DNA of 64,000 nt from Luteimicrobium sp042670205. Lineage in GTDB: Bacteria > Actinomycetota > Actinomycetes > Actinomycetales > Cellulomonadaceae. How positions within the stretch are numbered: position 1 is the stretch's first letter; each line of letters opens with the position of its first letter. This document shows positions 35,140 to 45,300 of the stretch, piece by piece. A program made the translations under genes and the position numbers. A model generated the notes under the pieces. It made no database searches. It saw only the letters and a program-made list of their open reading frames with translations, and had not been told where the DNA came from. The stretch is taken from the NCBI RefSeq assembly GCF_042670205.1, contig NZ_JBHUWD010000023.1, positions 6,863 to 70,862 of the forward strand. Reading direction: 5' to 3'.

Positions 35140-36147
35140 TCACAGCGCGAGCGACGGTTCCTCGGGCGTCGAGAGCGTGAGCACGACGCCCGCGACGTGC
35201 GGCGTCTCCGCGACCCGGCGCTCGAGCGCGTCGAGCCGCCGGGCGACCACGTGCTCGGCGTCGTCCCCGACGAGGTCGACGCTCGCCACGAGGTAGAGCG
35301 ACCGGGGGCCGACGTACTCGAGCCGCAGGTACGTCACGCGCGCCACGTCGGGGAACGCGAGGAGCCCGGCGAGGACGCCGTGCCGGGTACGTTCGTCGAC
35401 ACCCGCGCCGACGAGGAAGTCGCGGTTGCGCTGGATCAGCACGACGGCGACCACCCCCAGGACCAGCCCGACGACGATCGAGCCGATCGCGTCCGGGACC
35501 GGTGACCCGGTGAGCTGGTGGGCGAGCACGCCGACGAACGCGACGACGAGCCCCACCAGTGCGGCGGCGTCCTCCGCGACGACGGCCCGCAGCGTCGGGT
35601 CCGACGTCGCGACGACGTGCTGGACGACGTCCCGCTCCGCGTTCCGTGCCTCCCCGCGCGCCTGCCGGATCGACCGCAGGAACGACGTGCCCTCGAGGAC
35701 GAACGACAGGGCGAGGACCGCGTAGGCGATCCCGAAGTCGGAGGCGGGCTCGGCCTTCACGAGCTCCTGGATGCCGTGGGTGACCGACACGCCCGCACCG
35801 ATGGCGAACAGCCCGATCGCGGCGAACATCGACCACACGTACGCCTCGCGCCCGTAGCCCAGCGGGTGCACCGCGTCCGCCTTGCGGCGCGACGACCGGT
35901 CCGCGATCAGGAGGAAGACCTCGTTGCCGGTGTCCGCCCAGGAGTGGACGGCCTCCGCCACCATCGACGCCGAGCCGGTGACGACGGCCGCCGCCGACTT
36001 CGCGACGGCGATCACGAGGTTCGCGGCGAACGCCACGACGACCGTCAGCGTGGAGTCGCCACGCTCGTCGGCCGTCGAGACGACGCGCGGGGTCACGGCG
36101 GCGACGACCCGCGCGTCGCTCGCGGACGAGGGCGGGGAGTCGGCCAT
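35140..36147 (-). CDS. cation diffusion facilitator family transporter
   Basis: A 335-residue CDF metal/proton antiporter with six predicted spans. The first metal site HSWAD is in span 2 and an EDAAAL motif replaces the second HxxxD, as in the SLC30A9-like branch. The C-terminal 90 residues form the cytoplasmic regulatory domain. Likely exports Zn2+ or a similar divalent cation. Start ATG 36147; no clear ribosome site, so a leaderless transcript is possible. Confidence 0.85.
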   Translation of the reverse strand: MADSPPSSASDARVVAAVTPRVVSTADERGDSTLTVVVAFAANLVIAVAKSAAAVVTGSASMVAEAVHSWADTGNEVFLLIADRSSRRKADAVHPLGYGREAYVWSMFAAIGLFAIGAGVSVTHGIQELVKAEPASDFGIAYAVLALSFVLEGTSFLRSIRQARGEARNAERDVVQHVVATSDPTLRAVVAEDAAALVGLVVAFVGVLAHQLTGSPVPDAIGSIVVGLVLGVVAVVLIQRNRDFLVGAGVDERTRHGVLAGLLAFPDVARVTYLRLEYVGPRSLYLVASVDLVGDDAEHVVARRLDALERRVAETPHVAGVVLTLSTPEEPSLAL

Positions 36148-36170
36148 GACGTTCGGTCTAGCACGCACGG

Positions 36171-36199
36171 GAGGCCCCGGCTCGGCGAGCCGGGGCCTC
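36171..36199 (-). terminator. terminator hairpin after the pectate lyase gene
   Basis: GAGGCCCCGGCTCG and its complement form a perfect 14-bp stem around one base, 22 bp after the lyase stop and before the CDF gene. Confidence 0.75.
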
Positions 36200-36221
36200 C
36201 GTCGTGCGCGGACGTACGTCG

Positions 36222-38966
36222 TCAGCCGGCGTAGGTCTCCAGCTCCGCGACCTTCGGCGTCCCGGACGCGCTCGTGATCACGAAGTTGATCTTCTTGAGC
36301 GACGTCGCGGAGAACGTGATGGTCCCGGCGCCGGTGCCCGTCGCGAGGACGGCCCCGGTGTCGTTGTTCACGACCTTCCACGCGCCGATGGTCCCGGTCG
36401 AGCCGGCGGCCTCCTTCACGACGACGGCCCCGACGGTCTTCGCGGTGTCCCACTTCACCGAGATGGTGCCGGTGGTCCCGCTGGGCGACCAGAAGGTGGA
36501 GGCGTCACCGTCGACGGCGTTGCCGTAGCTCGTGCCGCCGCCCTTGCTCGAGCCGTCGGCACCCGCGCCGAGGCTGAGATTGGTGCCGCTCGGCGGGTCG
36601 GTCGGGTCGGTCGGCGGGTCCGTGGGATCCGTCGGCGGGTCCGTCGGGTCGGTGGGCGGGTCCGTCGGCTCGGAGCCGCCGAACGTCACGTGGAAGACGC
36701 CGTCGGAGCCGAAGCTCCACCCGAGCGCGCCCGCGTAGGCGGAGCAGCCCGAGCTGTTCGAGCCCGTGTCCCAGTGGTTCGTCCCGTCGTCGGTCCCGAC
36801 GATCTTGTCGTTCGAGCCGCTGTCGCACGACAGGTTGCCGCTGAACACCGAGGTGCCGCTCTCCCAGTGGAAGTTGCGCTCCGCGTTGCCGAGGCTCACG
36901 TTGTCCGTGATCGTCATGTGGCCCGGGTTGCTGTTGTACGTGAACCCGTCGTGCCCGTTCTCGTAGGCGATGTTGCGGAGCGCGACGTGGTCGTCGGCGA
37001 TCCCCGAGCCGCCGAGCTTGAACCCGTTGCGGTCGCCGCTGCCGGCCTGCGACCCGTCGGACAGGGTGCCGTTGTGGTACGACAGCGAGTCCTCGATCGT
37101 GACGACGCCGATCGGCCCCGTCTCGTCCTTCGCGTACAGGTCCCAGCCGTCGTCGATGTTGTTGTGCGAGACGTCGTACCGGAACACGTTCCCGGGGCCC
37201 GCGGTGAGCTTGGCCGCGAACCCGTCCGCGTCCTCGCCGTCGGAGTCGACGTTGTCGTGCGACTCGCTGCTGACGACGAGGTTGTACGACGGCCACTCGG
37301 AGGCCGGCGCACCCGCGACGAGGCGCGCGATCTGGAGGCCCGTGTCGTGGTTGGACGCCGTGACGACGCGCTCGACCACGTTGTGGTCGCCGCCCACGAG
37401 GATCCCGTTGTCACCGGCGTGCTGGACGGTGAACCCGTACAGGTGCCAGTAGTCGCCGCCGAGCTCGATGCCGCGGTTCGCCGGGTCCTCGGCCTGCGCC
37501 GAGAAGTCCAGCACGGGCTTCTCGCCCGGGTAGGCGGCGAGCGTCGTCGGCGCAGACGCGGTGCCGCTGTTGCCCGGCTGGACCGTCACCGTCGCGGTCT
37601 CGTGGTACGTGCCGCCGCGCAGGAAGATCTGCCCGCCCGGCTTCACCTTCGCGACCGCCGAGGCCAGCGTCGTCGGCGCGGACACCGTGCCCGCGGCGTC
37701 CGCGGTGCCCGACGGCGCCACGTAGATCGCGCCGCTGCCCGGCGTCGGCGCGCCGGTCGGGGTGTCGCCCGAGCCGCCCGACGGGTCGGTCGTCGCGGGG
37801 TCCGTCGGCTCCGTGGTGCCCGGGTCCGTGGGCTCCGTGGTCGCCGGCGGCGTCGTCGGGGTGCACGACCCGTCGGACACCTTCAGCCCCGTCCCGGCGC
37901 CCGCGGTCTTCCCGACGACGTCCGGCACGCAGGACGCGGCGTCGAGCGTGTACGTGTAGGGGATGGACACGCTGGTCGTGGACGTCACGTCCGGGCCGGC
38001 CGGGTGGTTCTCGGTGCCCTCCGCCGTCCAGGTGATGTTGTCGAAGATGTTGCCCGCGACCTGCCACGTGCCCATGAGGTCCGTGTAGAAGGTGCCGAGC
38101 GGGTCCTTGGAGTCCTCGAAGTAGTTGTTCTCGACCTTCGCCTTGCCCCCGTCGCGCGGGTTGATACCCGACTTCTGGAGGTCGACGTAGTAGTTGTCGT
38201 AGATGTGGGCCGTCGCCGCGCGGAGCAGCGGCGTGCGCGAGTCGATGTGGTCGTAGAGGTTGTGGTGGAACGTCACGGGCCCGTTGCCGGTGTCGCTGTC
38301 GCTCGAGCCGACGAGGCCGCCACGGCCGGAGTTGCGGAAGATCGTGTACGACGCCGTGACGTACGTCGTGTCGGCCTTCATGTCGAGGAGCGAGTCGAAG
38401 CCCTCGTCCTCGCCGCCCGACGCCAGGAGCGTGTCGTGGTCGACCCACACGTTCGAGACGTCCGACTCGAGGCCGATCGCGTCGCCGCCGTTGGAGGTCG
38501 GGCCGTTCGACTTGTGGACGTTCTGGACCGTGACGTTCTGGATGATGATGTTGTGCGCGTCGCGGACGTGGATGCCGATCTGGTCGAACGTCGCCCCCGA
38601 CCCGACACCCACGAGCGTCACGTTGCTGACGCCCTTGAACTGGATCTCGTCGCCGGTCGTGTCGCAGCTGTCGCCCGAGACCTTGTCGGTGTTGTCGAGC
38701 GTGATGGTGCCCGTGACCTGGATCGTGAGCGGCGTGTCGTCGGCGGCCCTGCCGCAGAGCGCCTGGTTGATGGCCGTCCCCGTCGTCGCGGTGACGACCG
38801 CGCCGCCGGCACCGCCAGTGGTGCCACCGTTCTGGGACGCGAACCCGGTCGCGCCTGCCGTGGCCGCCTGTGCTCCGGGGAGCGTCAGCGCCGCGATGCC
38901 GAGCGCCGCCGCCATGGACGTGGTCACCCCCGCGGCCAGGAGCCGTCGTGATGCCTGCCGTCTCAT
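36222..38966 (-). CDS. secreted multidomain pectate lyase (PL1-PL9-CBM)
   Basis: A 914-residue extracellular enzyme. Signal peptide 1-34 (ends GAQA). Residues 45-355 form a PL1 beta-helix (NVWVDHDTL at 173, SRTPLLR at 243). A Thr/Pro linker (366-405) leads to a PL9-type beta-helix (412-770) with DGFAAKL, whose Lys586 is the catalytic base of PL9 lyases. A second PTDPPTD linker and a discoidin/F5-8C-like binding domain (795-914) follow. Both lyases cleave polygalacturonate by beta-elimination. Start ATG 38966 with GTGAGG upstream. Having two lyase families in one chain is uncommon. Confidence 0.88.
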   Translation of the reverse strand: MRRQASRRLLAAGVTTSMAAALGIAALTLPGAQAATAGATGFASQNGGTTGGAGGAVVTATTGTAINQALCGRAADDTPLTIQVTGTITLDNTDKVSGDSCDTTGDEIQFKGVSNVTLVGVGSGATFDQIGIHVRDAHNIIIQNVTVQNVHKSNGPTSNGGDAIGLESDVSNVWVDHDTLLASGGEDEGFDSLLDMKADTTYVTASYTIFRNSGRGGLVGSSDSDTGNGPVTFHHNLYDHIDSRTPLLRAATAHIYDNYYVDLQKSGINPRDGGKAKVENNYFEDSKDPLGTFYTDLMGTWQVAGNIFDNITWTAEGTENHPAGPDVTSTTSVSIPYTYTLDAASCVPDVVGKTAGAGTGLKVSDGSCTPTTPPATTEPTDPGTTEPTDPATTDPSGGSGDTPTGAPTPGSGAIYVAPSGTADAAGTVSAPTTLASAVAKVKPGGQIFLRGGTYHETATVTVQPGNSGTASAPTTLAAYPGEKPVLDFSAQAEDPANRGIELGGDYWHLYGFTVQHAGDNGILVGGDHNVVERVVTASNHDTGLQIARLVAGAPASEWPSYNLVVSSESHDNVDSDGEDADGFAAKLTAGPGNVFRYDVSHNNIDDGWDLYAKDETGPIGVVTIEDSLSYHNGTLSDGSQAGSGDRNGFKLGGSGIADDHVALRNIAYENGHDGFTYNSNPGHMTITDNVSLGNAERNFHWESGTSVFSGNLSCDSGSNDKIVGTDDGTNHWDTGSNSSGCSAYAGALGWSFGSDGVFHVTFGGSEPTDPPTDPTDPPTDPTDPPTDPTDPPSGTNLSLGAGADGSSKGGGTSYGNAVDGDASTFWSPSGTTGTISVKWDTAKTVGAVVVKEAAGSTGTIGAWKVVNNDTGAVLATGTGAGTITFSATSLKKINFVITSASGTPKVAELETYAG

Positions 38967-39319
38967 CGTTGCCTCACTTTCGTCGTCGAATGCGGGACTT
39001 ACGCCGACTGCCGCGGAGCCCCGGGCATCCATGCCTCGGGTCGACGTCGCTCGGACAGCGACGCAGTAGCAACCGGTTTCTGGAAGGTAGGACCGCTGCC
39101 TGCCCACGGGCAAGCGTTTCTCGACGTTTCAGCTGAAACCCGCGTCGTTTCCGGGGAGCTGGCGGCTTGACGCCACGTCGGCGCCTGGTTACCGGTTTCC
39201 GACGGACGCCTCGCATTCCCGTCTCGCCTCGCGCGCCTCCGCAGCGTTCACCCGACCGCCCGCCGACGGCCACCTCCCAGCACGCCCCCGTTCCGCCTCA
39301 CCCGCTTGCATCCCAGCCT
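38967..39319. promoter_or_regulatory. divergent promoter region with palindromes
   Basis: No gene is seen in these 353 bp. Minus-strand promoter candidate for the lyase: TTGCCC (39113-39108), 18 bp, TACCTT (39089-39084), with palindrome AACCGGTT (39071-39078) at the expected transcript start and a perfect 14-bp palindrome GTTTCAGCTGAAAC (39126-39139) just upstream of the -35. Plus-strand candidate: TTGACG (39167-39172), 17 bp, TACCGG (39190-39195), which again overlaps ACCGGT. A shared LacI-type regulator is possible. Confidence 0.5.
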
Positions 39320-40255
39320 GTGACCTCCTCCCTTCTCGAATGGACGCCGTTCAGCGGACTCGGGGACACGATGCTCGGCTTCGTCACGTCGCCGCACTTC
39401 GCCCCCGTCGCGCTCGCCTTCGCGTTCCTCGCCGGCGCCGCGCACGCCGTCGGGCCGGGGCACGGGAAGAGCCTCGCGGCCGCCTACCTCGTCGGCTCGC
39501 GCGGCACCGTCCGCGACGCCGCGTGGCTCGGCGGCTCCGTCGCGGTCATGCACACCGTGTCCGTGCTGGTCCTCGCGACGCTCTGGACGTTCTTCGACCT
39601 GTCGGGCCTCGTCGACCTCGAGCAGCTCACCGGTGCGCTCGAGCTCGTCGGCGGCCTCACCGTGGTCGCGGTCGGCGTGCTCCTCGTGCTGCGCGCCCGG
39701 CGGACCGCCACGGCGCCCGCAGCCGACGGGTCGCTCACCCACCGGCACGGCCTGCTCGGCCGCACGCACACGCACGTGCACGCGGCCACGCCGCATCCCC
39801 CGGAGCACCACCACGAGCACGAGCATCACCACGAGCACGGGCACCACGACCACGAGCACGAGCACCACCACGAGCACGGGCACCACGACCACGCGACGAC
39901 GACGTCCGCGCCCGCGGTCAGCCGGCCCACCCTCGTCACGCTGGGGGCGGCGGGCGCGCTGACGCCGTCGCCGTCGGCCTTCCTCGTCCTGGCGACGGGC
40001 ATCTTCGCGGGCCGGTCCGGCCTCGCGATCGCGCTCGTCCTGGCGTTCGGTGTCGGGCTCGCGTCCGTGCTCTTCGGCGTCGGGCTCGCGGCGCTGTGGG
40101 GCCGGTCGTTCGTCGTGGCGCACGCACGCCCGACGGCGGCGCTGCAGAGCGTGGCCCGGGCCGTGCCGCTCGTCACCGGGGCCGTGATCGCGCTGGCCGG
40201 CGGCGCGATCAGCGTCGTCGCGATCAGCGGCATCCTCACCCCCGGCGCATCCTGA
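39320..40255 (+). CDS. NicO/RcnA-family nickel/cobalt transporter with His-rich loop
   Basis: A 311-residue membrane protein with about six spans. The N-terminal GPGHGK motif (46-51) and C-terminal layout fit the NicO (RcnA/nickel efflux) superfamily. The central cytosolic or periplasmic loop (about 141-191) is extremely His-rich, with repeated HHHEHGHHDH units, suited to Ni2+/Co2+ binding. GTG 39320 is the chosen start but has no ribosome site; ATG 39371 is possible. It is the first gene of a three-gene operon. Confidence 0.8.
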   Translation: MTSSLLEWTPFSGLGDTMLGFVTSPHFAPVALAFAFLAGAAHAVGPGHGKSLAAAYLVGSRGTVRDAAWLGGSVAVMHTVSVLVLATLWTFFDLSGLVDLEQLTGALELVGGLTVVAVGVLLVLRARRTATAPAADGSLTHRHGLLGRTHTHVHAATPHPPEHHHEHEHHHEHGHHDHEHEHHHEHGHHDHATTTSAPAVSRPTLVTLGAAGALTPSPSAFLVLATGIFAGRSGLAIALVLAFGVGLASVLFGVGLAALWGRSFVVAHARPTAALQSVARAVPLVTGAVIALAGGAISVVAISGILTPGAS

Positions 40256-40305
40256 CGAGGATCCGCTGCCGTGACCGCACCCCGACGAACCCGAACGGAG
40301 AACCC

Positions 40306-41466
40306 GTGACCACCACGACCGGGACGACCACGACGACCACCGACCTTCCCGGCGCGACGCTGCGCGGACGGCTCGGCCCCGGCGACGTCCGCTCGCTCGT
40401 CGGGATGACCGCGGTCGTCGTCCTGCTCCACGTCGTGGGCTTCGGGGTGCTGCTCGCGCTCGTCTCGCCGCACCGGTTCGTCCTGGGGGGCGAGCACCAG
40501 GTGTTCACCGTGGGCGTCGGGGTCCTCGCGTACTCGTTCGGCCTGCGCCACGCGTTCGACGCCGACCACATCGCCGCGATCGACAACACGACGCGCAAGC
40601 TCGTGAGCGACGCCGCCGCGCTGCGGGCCCAGGGACGACCGACCGGCCGGCGGCCGCTCTCGGTGGGCTTCTGGTTCTCGCTCGGCCACTCGACGATCGT
40701 CTTCACGCTGGCCCTGCTCCTCGCGGTGGGTGTGCGCGCCCTGGTCGGCCCGCTCCAGGACGACAGCTCCACGCTCCACACCGTGACCGGCGTCGTCGGG
40801 CCGACGGTGTCCGGGGTGTTCCTGTGGGTCCTCGGGATCCTCAACCTGGCCGCGCTCGTCGGGATCGTCCGCGTGGCGCGTGCGATGCGGCGCGGCGACC
40901 ACGACGAGACCGCGCTCGAGGAGCAGCTCGCGCGCCGCGGCCTGCTCAACCGGTTCCTCGGCGGCCTGACCCGTACGGTCCGGACGCCGGCCGGCATCTA
41001 CCCCGTGGGCGTGCTGTTCGGGCTGGGCTTCGACACGGCCACCGAGGTCGGCCTGCTCGTGCTCGCGGGCGGGGCAGCCGCGTTCGCCCTGCCGTTCTAC
41101 GCGGTCCTCGTGCTGCCCGTGCTGTTCGCGGCGGGGATGTGCCTCATGGACACCGTCGACGGCGTCCTCATGAACGCCGCCTACGGCTGGGCCTTCGCCC
41201 GGCCCGCGCGCAAGGTCTTCTACAACCTCACGATCACGACGATCTCCGTCCTGGTGGCGCTGGTGGTCGGGACGATCGAGCTCGTCGGTGTCCTGTCGGA
41301 CCGGTTCTCGATCGACAGCGGGCCGCTCGCCTGGGTGGCGGGCATCGACCTCGACCACGCGGGCTTCGTGATCGTCGGGCTGTTCGTCGGGTGCTGGCTC
41401 GTCGCGCTGGCCGTCTGGCGCTGGGGGCGCGTCGAGGACCGCTGGACGCGGGGGACGGCGTCGTGA
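40306..41466 (+). CDS. NiCoT-family nickel/cobalt permease
   Basis: A 386-residue membrane permease. The family signature RHAFDADHIAAIDN (81-94, H-x4-D-H) and SLGHSTIVF are intact; about eight spans are seen. NiCoT proteins import Ni2+ or Co2+ with high affinity for nickel enzymes or cobalamin. GTG 40306 follows CGGAG at 5 nt. Its stop overlaps the next start (GTGA). Together with the NicO-type gene it makes a paired system that may import and export, or supply, the same metals. Confidence 0.92.
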   Translation: MTTTTGTTTTTTDLPGATLRGRLGPGDVRSLVGMTAVVVLLHVVGFGVLLALVSPHRFVLGGEHQVFTVGVGVLAYSFGLRHAFDADHIAAIDNTTRKLVSDAAALRAQGRPTGRRPLSVGFWFSLGHSTIVFTLALLLAVGVRALVGPLQDDSSTLHTVTGVVGPTVSGVFLWVLGILNLAALVGIVRVARAMRRGDHDETALEEQLARRGLLNRFLGGLTRTVRTPAGIYPVGVLFGLGFDTATEVGLLVLAGGAAAFALPFYAVLVLPVLFAAGMCLMDTVDGVLMNAAYGWAFARPARKVFYNLTITTISVLVALVVGTIELVGVLSDRFSIDSGPLAWVAGIDLDHAGFVIVGLFVGCWLVALAVWRWGRVEDRWTRGTAS

Positions 41467-42134
41467 GCCTGCGCGCGCGGGCGCTCGGCGCCGCCGTCCT
41501 CGCGTCCGCCGCGGCGTCCCTCCTCGCGCCGACGGCGTCCGCGCACCCGTTCGGCGCCCCGCCCACGGCGACGGTCAGCCGTCCTCAGGCGGCGACGGTC
41601 CGCGTCCACTGGCAGGTGGGCGCGGCCGACGACCTCAGCTACCTGGCGGCGCACCTCGACCTCCTGCCACCGAGCCGCGTCCTGCTCGACGGCGCCGTCA
41701 CGCCCGAGGACGGCGATCCTGCGGTCCTCGAGGGCTCGCCGCGGTTCGACTCCTACGTGCTCGAGCACGTCGCGGTCGCCGCCGGGGGCGCGACGTGCAC
41801 GGGCACGGTCACCGACAAGGCCGACATCCTCGCGTCCGGAGTGGACGTGGACTTCACGTGCCCGCGCCCCGTCACCCGCGCGACGGTCACGCTCTCGATG
41901 CTGACCGACATGAGCCCGCTCTACTCGACCCTCGCGACGGGCCCCTCGGGCCAGAAGGCGGCGTACGCGCAGGACGAGACCGCGCACGCGTGGTCCTTCT
42001 CGGGCACCGGCGGGACGAGCTCGGGCGCCTGGGTCCCGCTCGCCCTGACCGCCGCCGGTCTCGGGCTCGCCGGCGCCGGCGCCGTCGTCGCCACCCGCGC
42101 CCGGCGGCGACGCCGCGCGACGCCCACCGCCTGA
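41463..42134 (+). CDS. exported membrane-anchored protein, unknown function
   Basis: A 223-residue protein with a signal peptide (hydrophobic 8-25, ending TASAHPF), an extracellular beta-rich domain with two cysteines (ATCTGT and DFTCPRP) and a C-terminal membrane span followed by RARRRRR. This sortase-like or anchor-like layout suggests display on the outer face of the membrane. The His after the signal peptide may help metal binding. GTGA overlap with the NiCoT gene strongly implies a role in the same system. Family not recognised. Confidence 0.7.
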   Translation: MSLRARALGAAVLASAAASLLAPTASAHPFGAPPTATVSRPQAATVRVHWQVGAADDLSYLAAHLDLLPPSRVLLDGAVTPEDGDPAVLEGSPRFDSYVLEHVAVAAGGATCTGTVTDKADILASGVDVDFTCPRPVTRATVTLSMLTDMSPLYSTLATGPSGQKAAYAQDETAHAWSFSGTGGTSSGAWVPLALTAAGLGLAGAGAVVATRARRRRRATPTA

Positions 42135-42177
42135 CGCCGCTCCCCGCTGACGCCGCCTCCGGCCGTCTCCAGCGGGC

Positions 42178-42206
42178 TGTCATCTGACGCTCATCCAAAG
42201 TTCAGC
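42178..42206 (+). promoter_or_regulatory. PHO-box-like direct repeats
   Basis: Three 7-mers at 11-bp spacing, TGTCATC (42178), GCTCATC (42189) and GTTCAGC (42200), resemble the GTTCACC 11-bp direct repeats bound by PhoP in actinobacteria. They lie about 100 bp before a secreted metallophosphoesterase gene. Confidence 0.4.
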
Positions 42207-42306
42207 GAACCCACCGCTGACGGCGGTCCGGCGGCCAGCCGGAGTTCGCCGTGAGGCGATGGTCTCAGGGCGCAATGTGCGACATTCGCCCAACCAAGGA
42301 GCAGGC

Positions 42307-45300
42307 GTGACATCACGACCCGTTGCTCGATCGTGGCGGCGGCTCGCCGCCACGATCACGGGGTTGGCGGTGGCAGGTACCACCTTCATCGGTGCCTCCG
42401 TTGCCGACGCCCTCGCGAGCGAGACGACCCCGACCAGCACAGGTTCCACCCCGCCGACCGCCGACGTCCTCGACGTCGACTTCGCGGACGGCACCCCCAC
42501 CGACCACGCGGCCGCGCGCGAGGCCCACACCGTCGGGAAGCCGGCCATCGCGCTCGACCCCACCCTGAACCGCGTGGTCCCGTCGTTCGACGGCGGCATC
42601 GACGCGTACTGGTACGACCTGGCGGACGCCTGGGACACCTCGGCCGCCCACAACCTCACCACCGCCGTGTCGATCGAGTGCGACTTCCGCTTCGACGGTG
42701 ACCTGCCGGCCACGCCGGCGAGCGCCGACGGCGCGGAGGACGACGTGTGCTCGGGCCGGGAGGGAGGCGGCTACGCCTTCTACGTCCCCAGCGGGAAGTC
42801 GACCCTCGTGTGGTCCGCGTACGTCGGAGGCGCCTACAAGACTGTCAGCTCGCCCGCACTGACGAAGGGCGAGTGGTACCACGTCGTCGGCACGTACGAC
42901 GGGACGTCGCTCAAGCTCTACGTCGACGGCGCGCTCGCCGGGTCGGGCAGCTACCCCGGCACCGTCGGCGCCCCGAGCGTGACCGCGCGCGGGTTCGTGA
43001 TCGGCGGCGACGTCACCGCCGGCCCGTCGGCGCAGCGCCAGAGCCCCGTCACCGTCGCCGCGACGCGCATCTTCAGCGCCGCTCTCGACGCCGACCAGGT
43101 CGCCGCGCTGGCCGCGCGGTCGCAGTGGCTCACCACCCCCGGAACAGGCGCGACCGCCCCGCCGCCCGTGGTCGTCACGCCCACCGTGCCCGACGGCGTC
43201 CCCGCGGCCGACGTCCTCGACGTCGACTTCACCGCGGGCTCGCCCGTCGACCACGCCCAGAGCCGCCAGCCGCTCCGGTTCGGCGACCCGCGGCTCACGG
43301 TCGACACGGACCTCGACCGCGTCGTCGCCTCGTTCGACGGCGTCGACGACGGCTACGACTTCGCGGCCGACGACGCGTGGGACCCGCGGCACGTCCCCAA
43401 CCTCACGAAGGCCTACACGGTCGAGTGCACGTTCCGGTTCGACGCCGCCCTCCCCGTGAGCGCCGCCCACAAGATCTGCGGCGGCGAGAACGGGGGCGGC
43501 ATGTCGGTCTACGTGAGCGGGTCGTCGCTCAGCGCCCAGTTCTACGTCGACGGCGCGTACCGCACGGTCAGCACACCCGCCACGACCGGCGCCTGGCACG
43601 ACGTCGTCGGGCAGTACGACGGGTCGTCGATCCGGCTGTACGTCGACGGCAGGCTCGTCAAGGCGACCGCGCAGACCGGGACCGCGACCGGACCGTCGGG
43701 GGCCAAGTTCCTCGGGGTCGGCGCGGACCAGAACTCCGGCGGCTCGTCCATGGAGAGCTGGGCCAAGGTGACGGTCGCGTCCGAGCGGATCTGGGACTCG
43801 GCGCTCACGGCCGCGCAGATCGGCGACCTCGCCGGCGCCGTCCGCACGCCCGTCGTCGACGTCCCGAAGGCCGACGTCCTCGACGTCGACCTCTCCGACG
43901 GCACCTACACCGACGACGCCGCGGGCCGCACGCCCGACGTGAGCGGCAGCCCGGTCGTCGCGCCGGACGTCGCGCTCGGCAAGTCGGTCGCGTCGTTCGA
44001 CGGCGCGAAGGACGGCGTGCTCTACCCGCTGCAGGACGCGTGGGACGGCGGCTCGACGCCGCAGCTCACGACGGCCTACTCGGTCGAGTGCACCTTCCGC
44101 TTCGACGGGACGCTGCCGACGGCTGCGGGCAACAAGACCTGCTCGGGAGAGAACACCGGCGGCTTCGGCATCCTGGTCAACGGCTCGAAGGTCCAGGCCG
44201 ACTTCTACGTCGCGGGCGCCTACCACGCGCTCACGGCGCCGATCCAGCAGGGCGTCTGGTACGACGTCGTGGCGGTCTACGACGGCTCGACCATCAAGCT
44301 GTACCTCAACGGGTCGCTCGCGGCGCAGGCGGACCAGACCGGGGCGCCGGGCGCACCGAACGGCACCAAGTCCCAGAACTTCGGGATCGGCGCCGACACG
44401 TCGAGCAGCGGCGGCATCGAGTCCGCCTCGGCCTCGACGGTCTCGGCCGCCCGCATCTGGAGCACGCCCCTCACGGCGGCCCAGGCGGCCCGGCTCAGCC
44501 TCGACGCGTTCGGCGCCCGGCAGACCGACGTCGCACTGACGTCGACCGTGCCGGCGGCCGGTCAGAAACTGACCAAGCCGGTCGACCTCGAGGTGAAGGT
44601 CAAGGACCAGGGCGCCGCCACGGGCTGGGTCTACACGATCGACGGCGTCGGCGTCCGGCCGGGCCAGCGCGTCGGCGCGGGGCTCTCCGCGGGCTCGCAC
44701 ACCCTCGCGATCACCGCGACCGACGTGTTCGGGCACCCCCTCGCCTGGACCGTGCCGTTCACGTCGCAGTCGATCCCTGCGGGCGGCGGCACCGACACCG
44801 GGCAGGGCGGCGGCAAGGTCACGTTGTCGGCGGTCGCGCACGCGCCCGACGGCGGCCAGGTCACCACGACGTTCAAGGAGGCCCAGGCGAGCATCGCGTC
44901 CGGCGGCTTCCAGGGCACCGTGGCGGTCGTCCCGTCGGCGCTCGACTTCACCTACGACGACGCGGGCACGGTCAGCGGCCGGCAGGCCGAGGACGGGAAG
45001 ACGGCGACCAGCCCGTCGAGCCACGAGGGCATGCCCTTCCAGCGCTTCGACGTCCAGGTCCCCGCGTACGACGACGACCGCCACGTCCGGTGGTCGGGCG
45101 TGGTCGATCCCGAGCGCAGCGTGAGCCTGCGCGTGTGGGACGCCGCGTCGTCGTCGTGGAAGGAGATCGCCACGGCGCGCGGCGTGTCGGACGGCACCAC
45201 CGCGCTCGAGGGCGACGTCACCCCGGCCGAGGTCGACGGCGACGTCGTGCACGTCCTCGTGCTCGCCCGGGACCCGTTCGCGGACGACCTGTCCGCGCGC

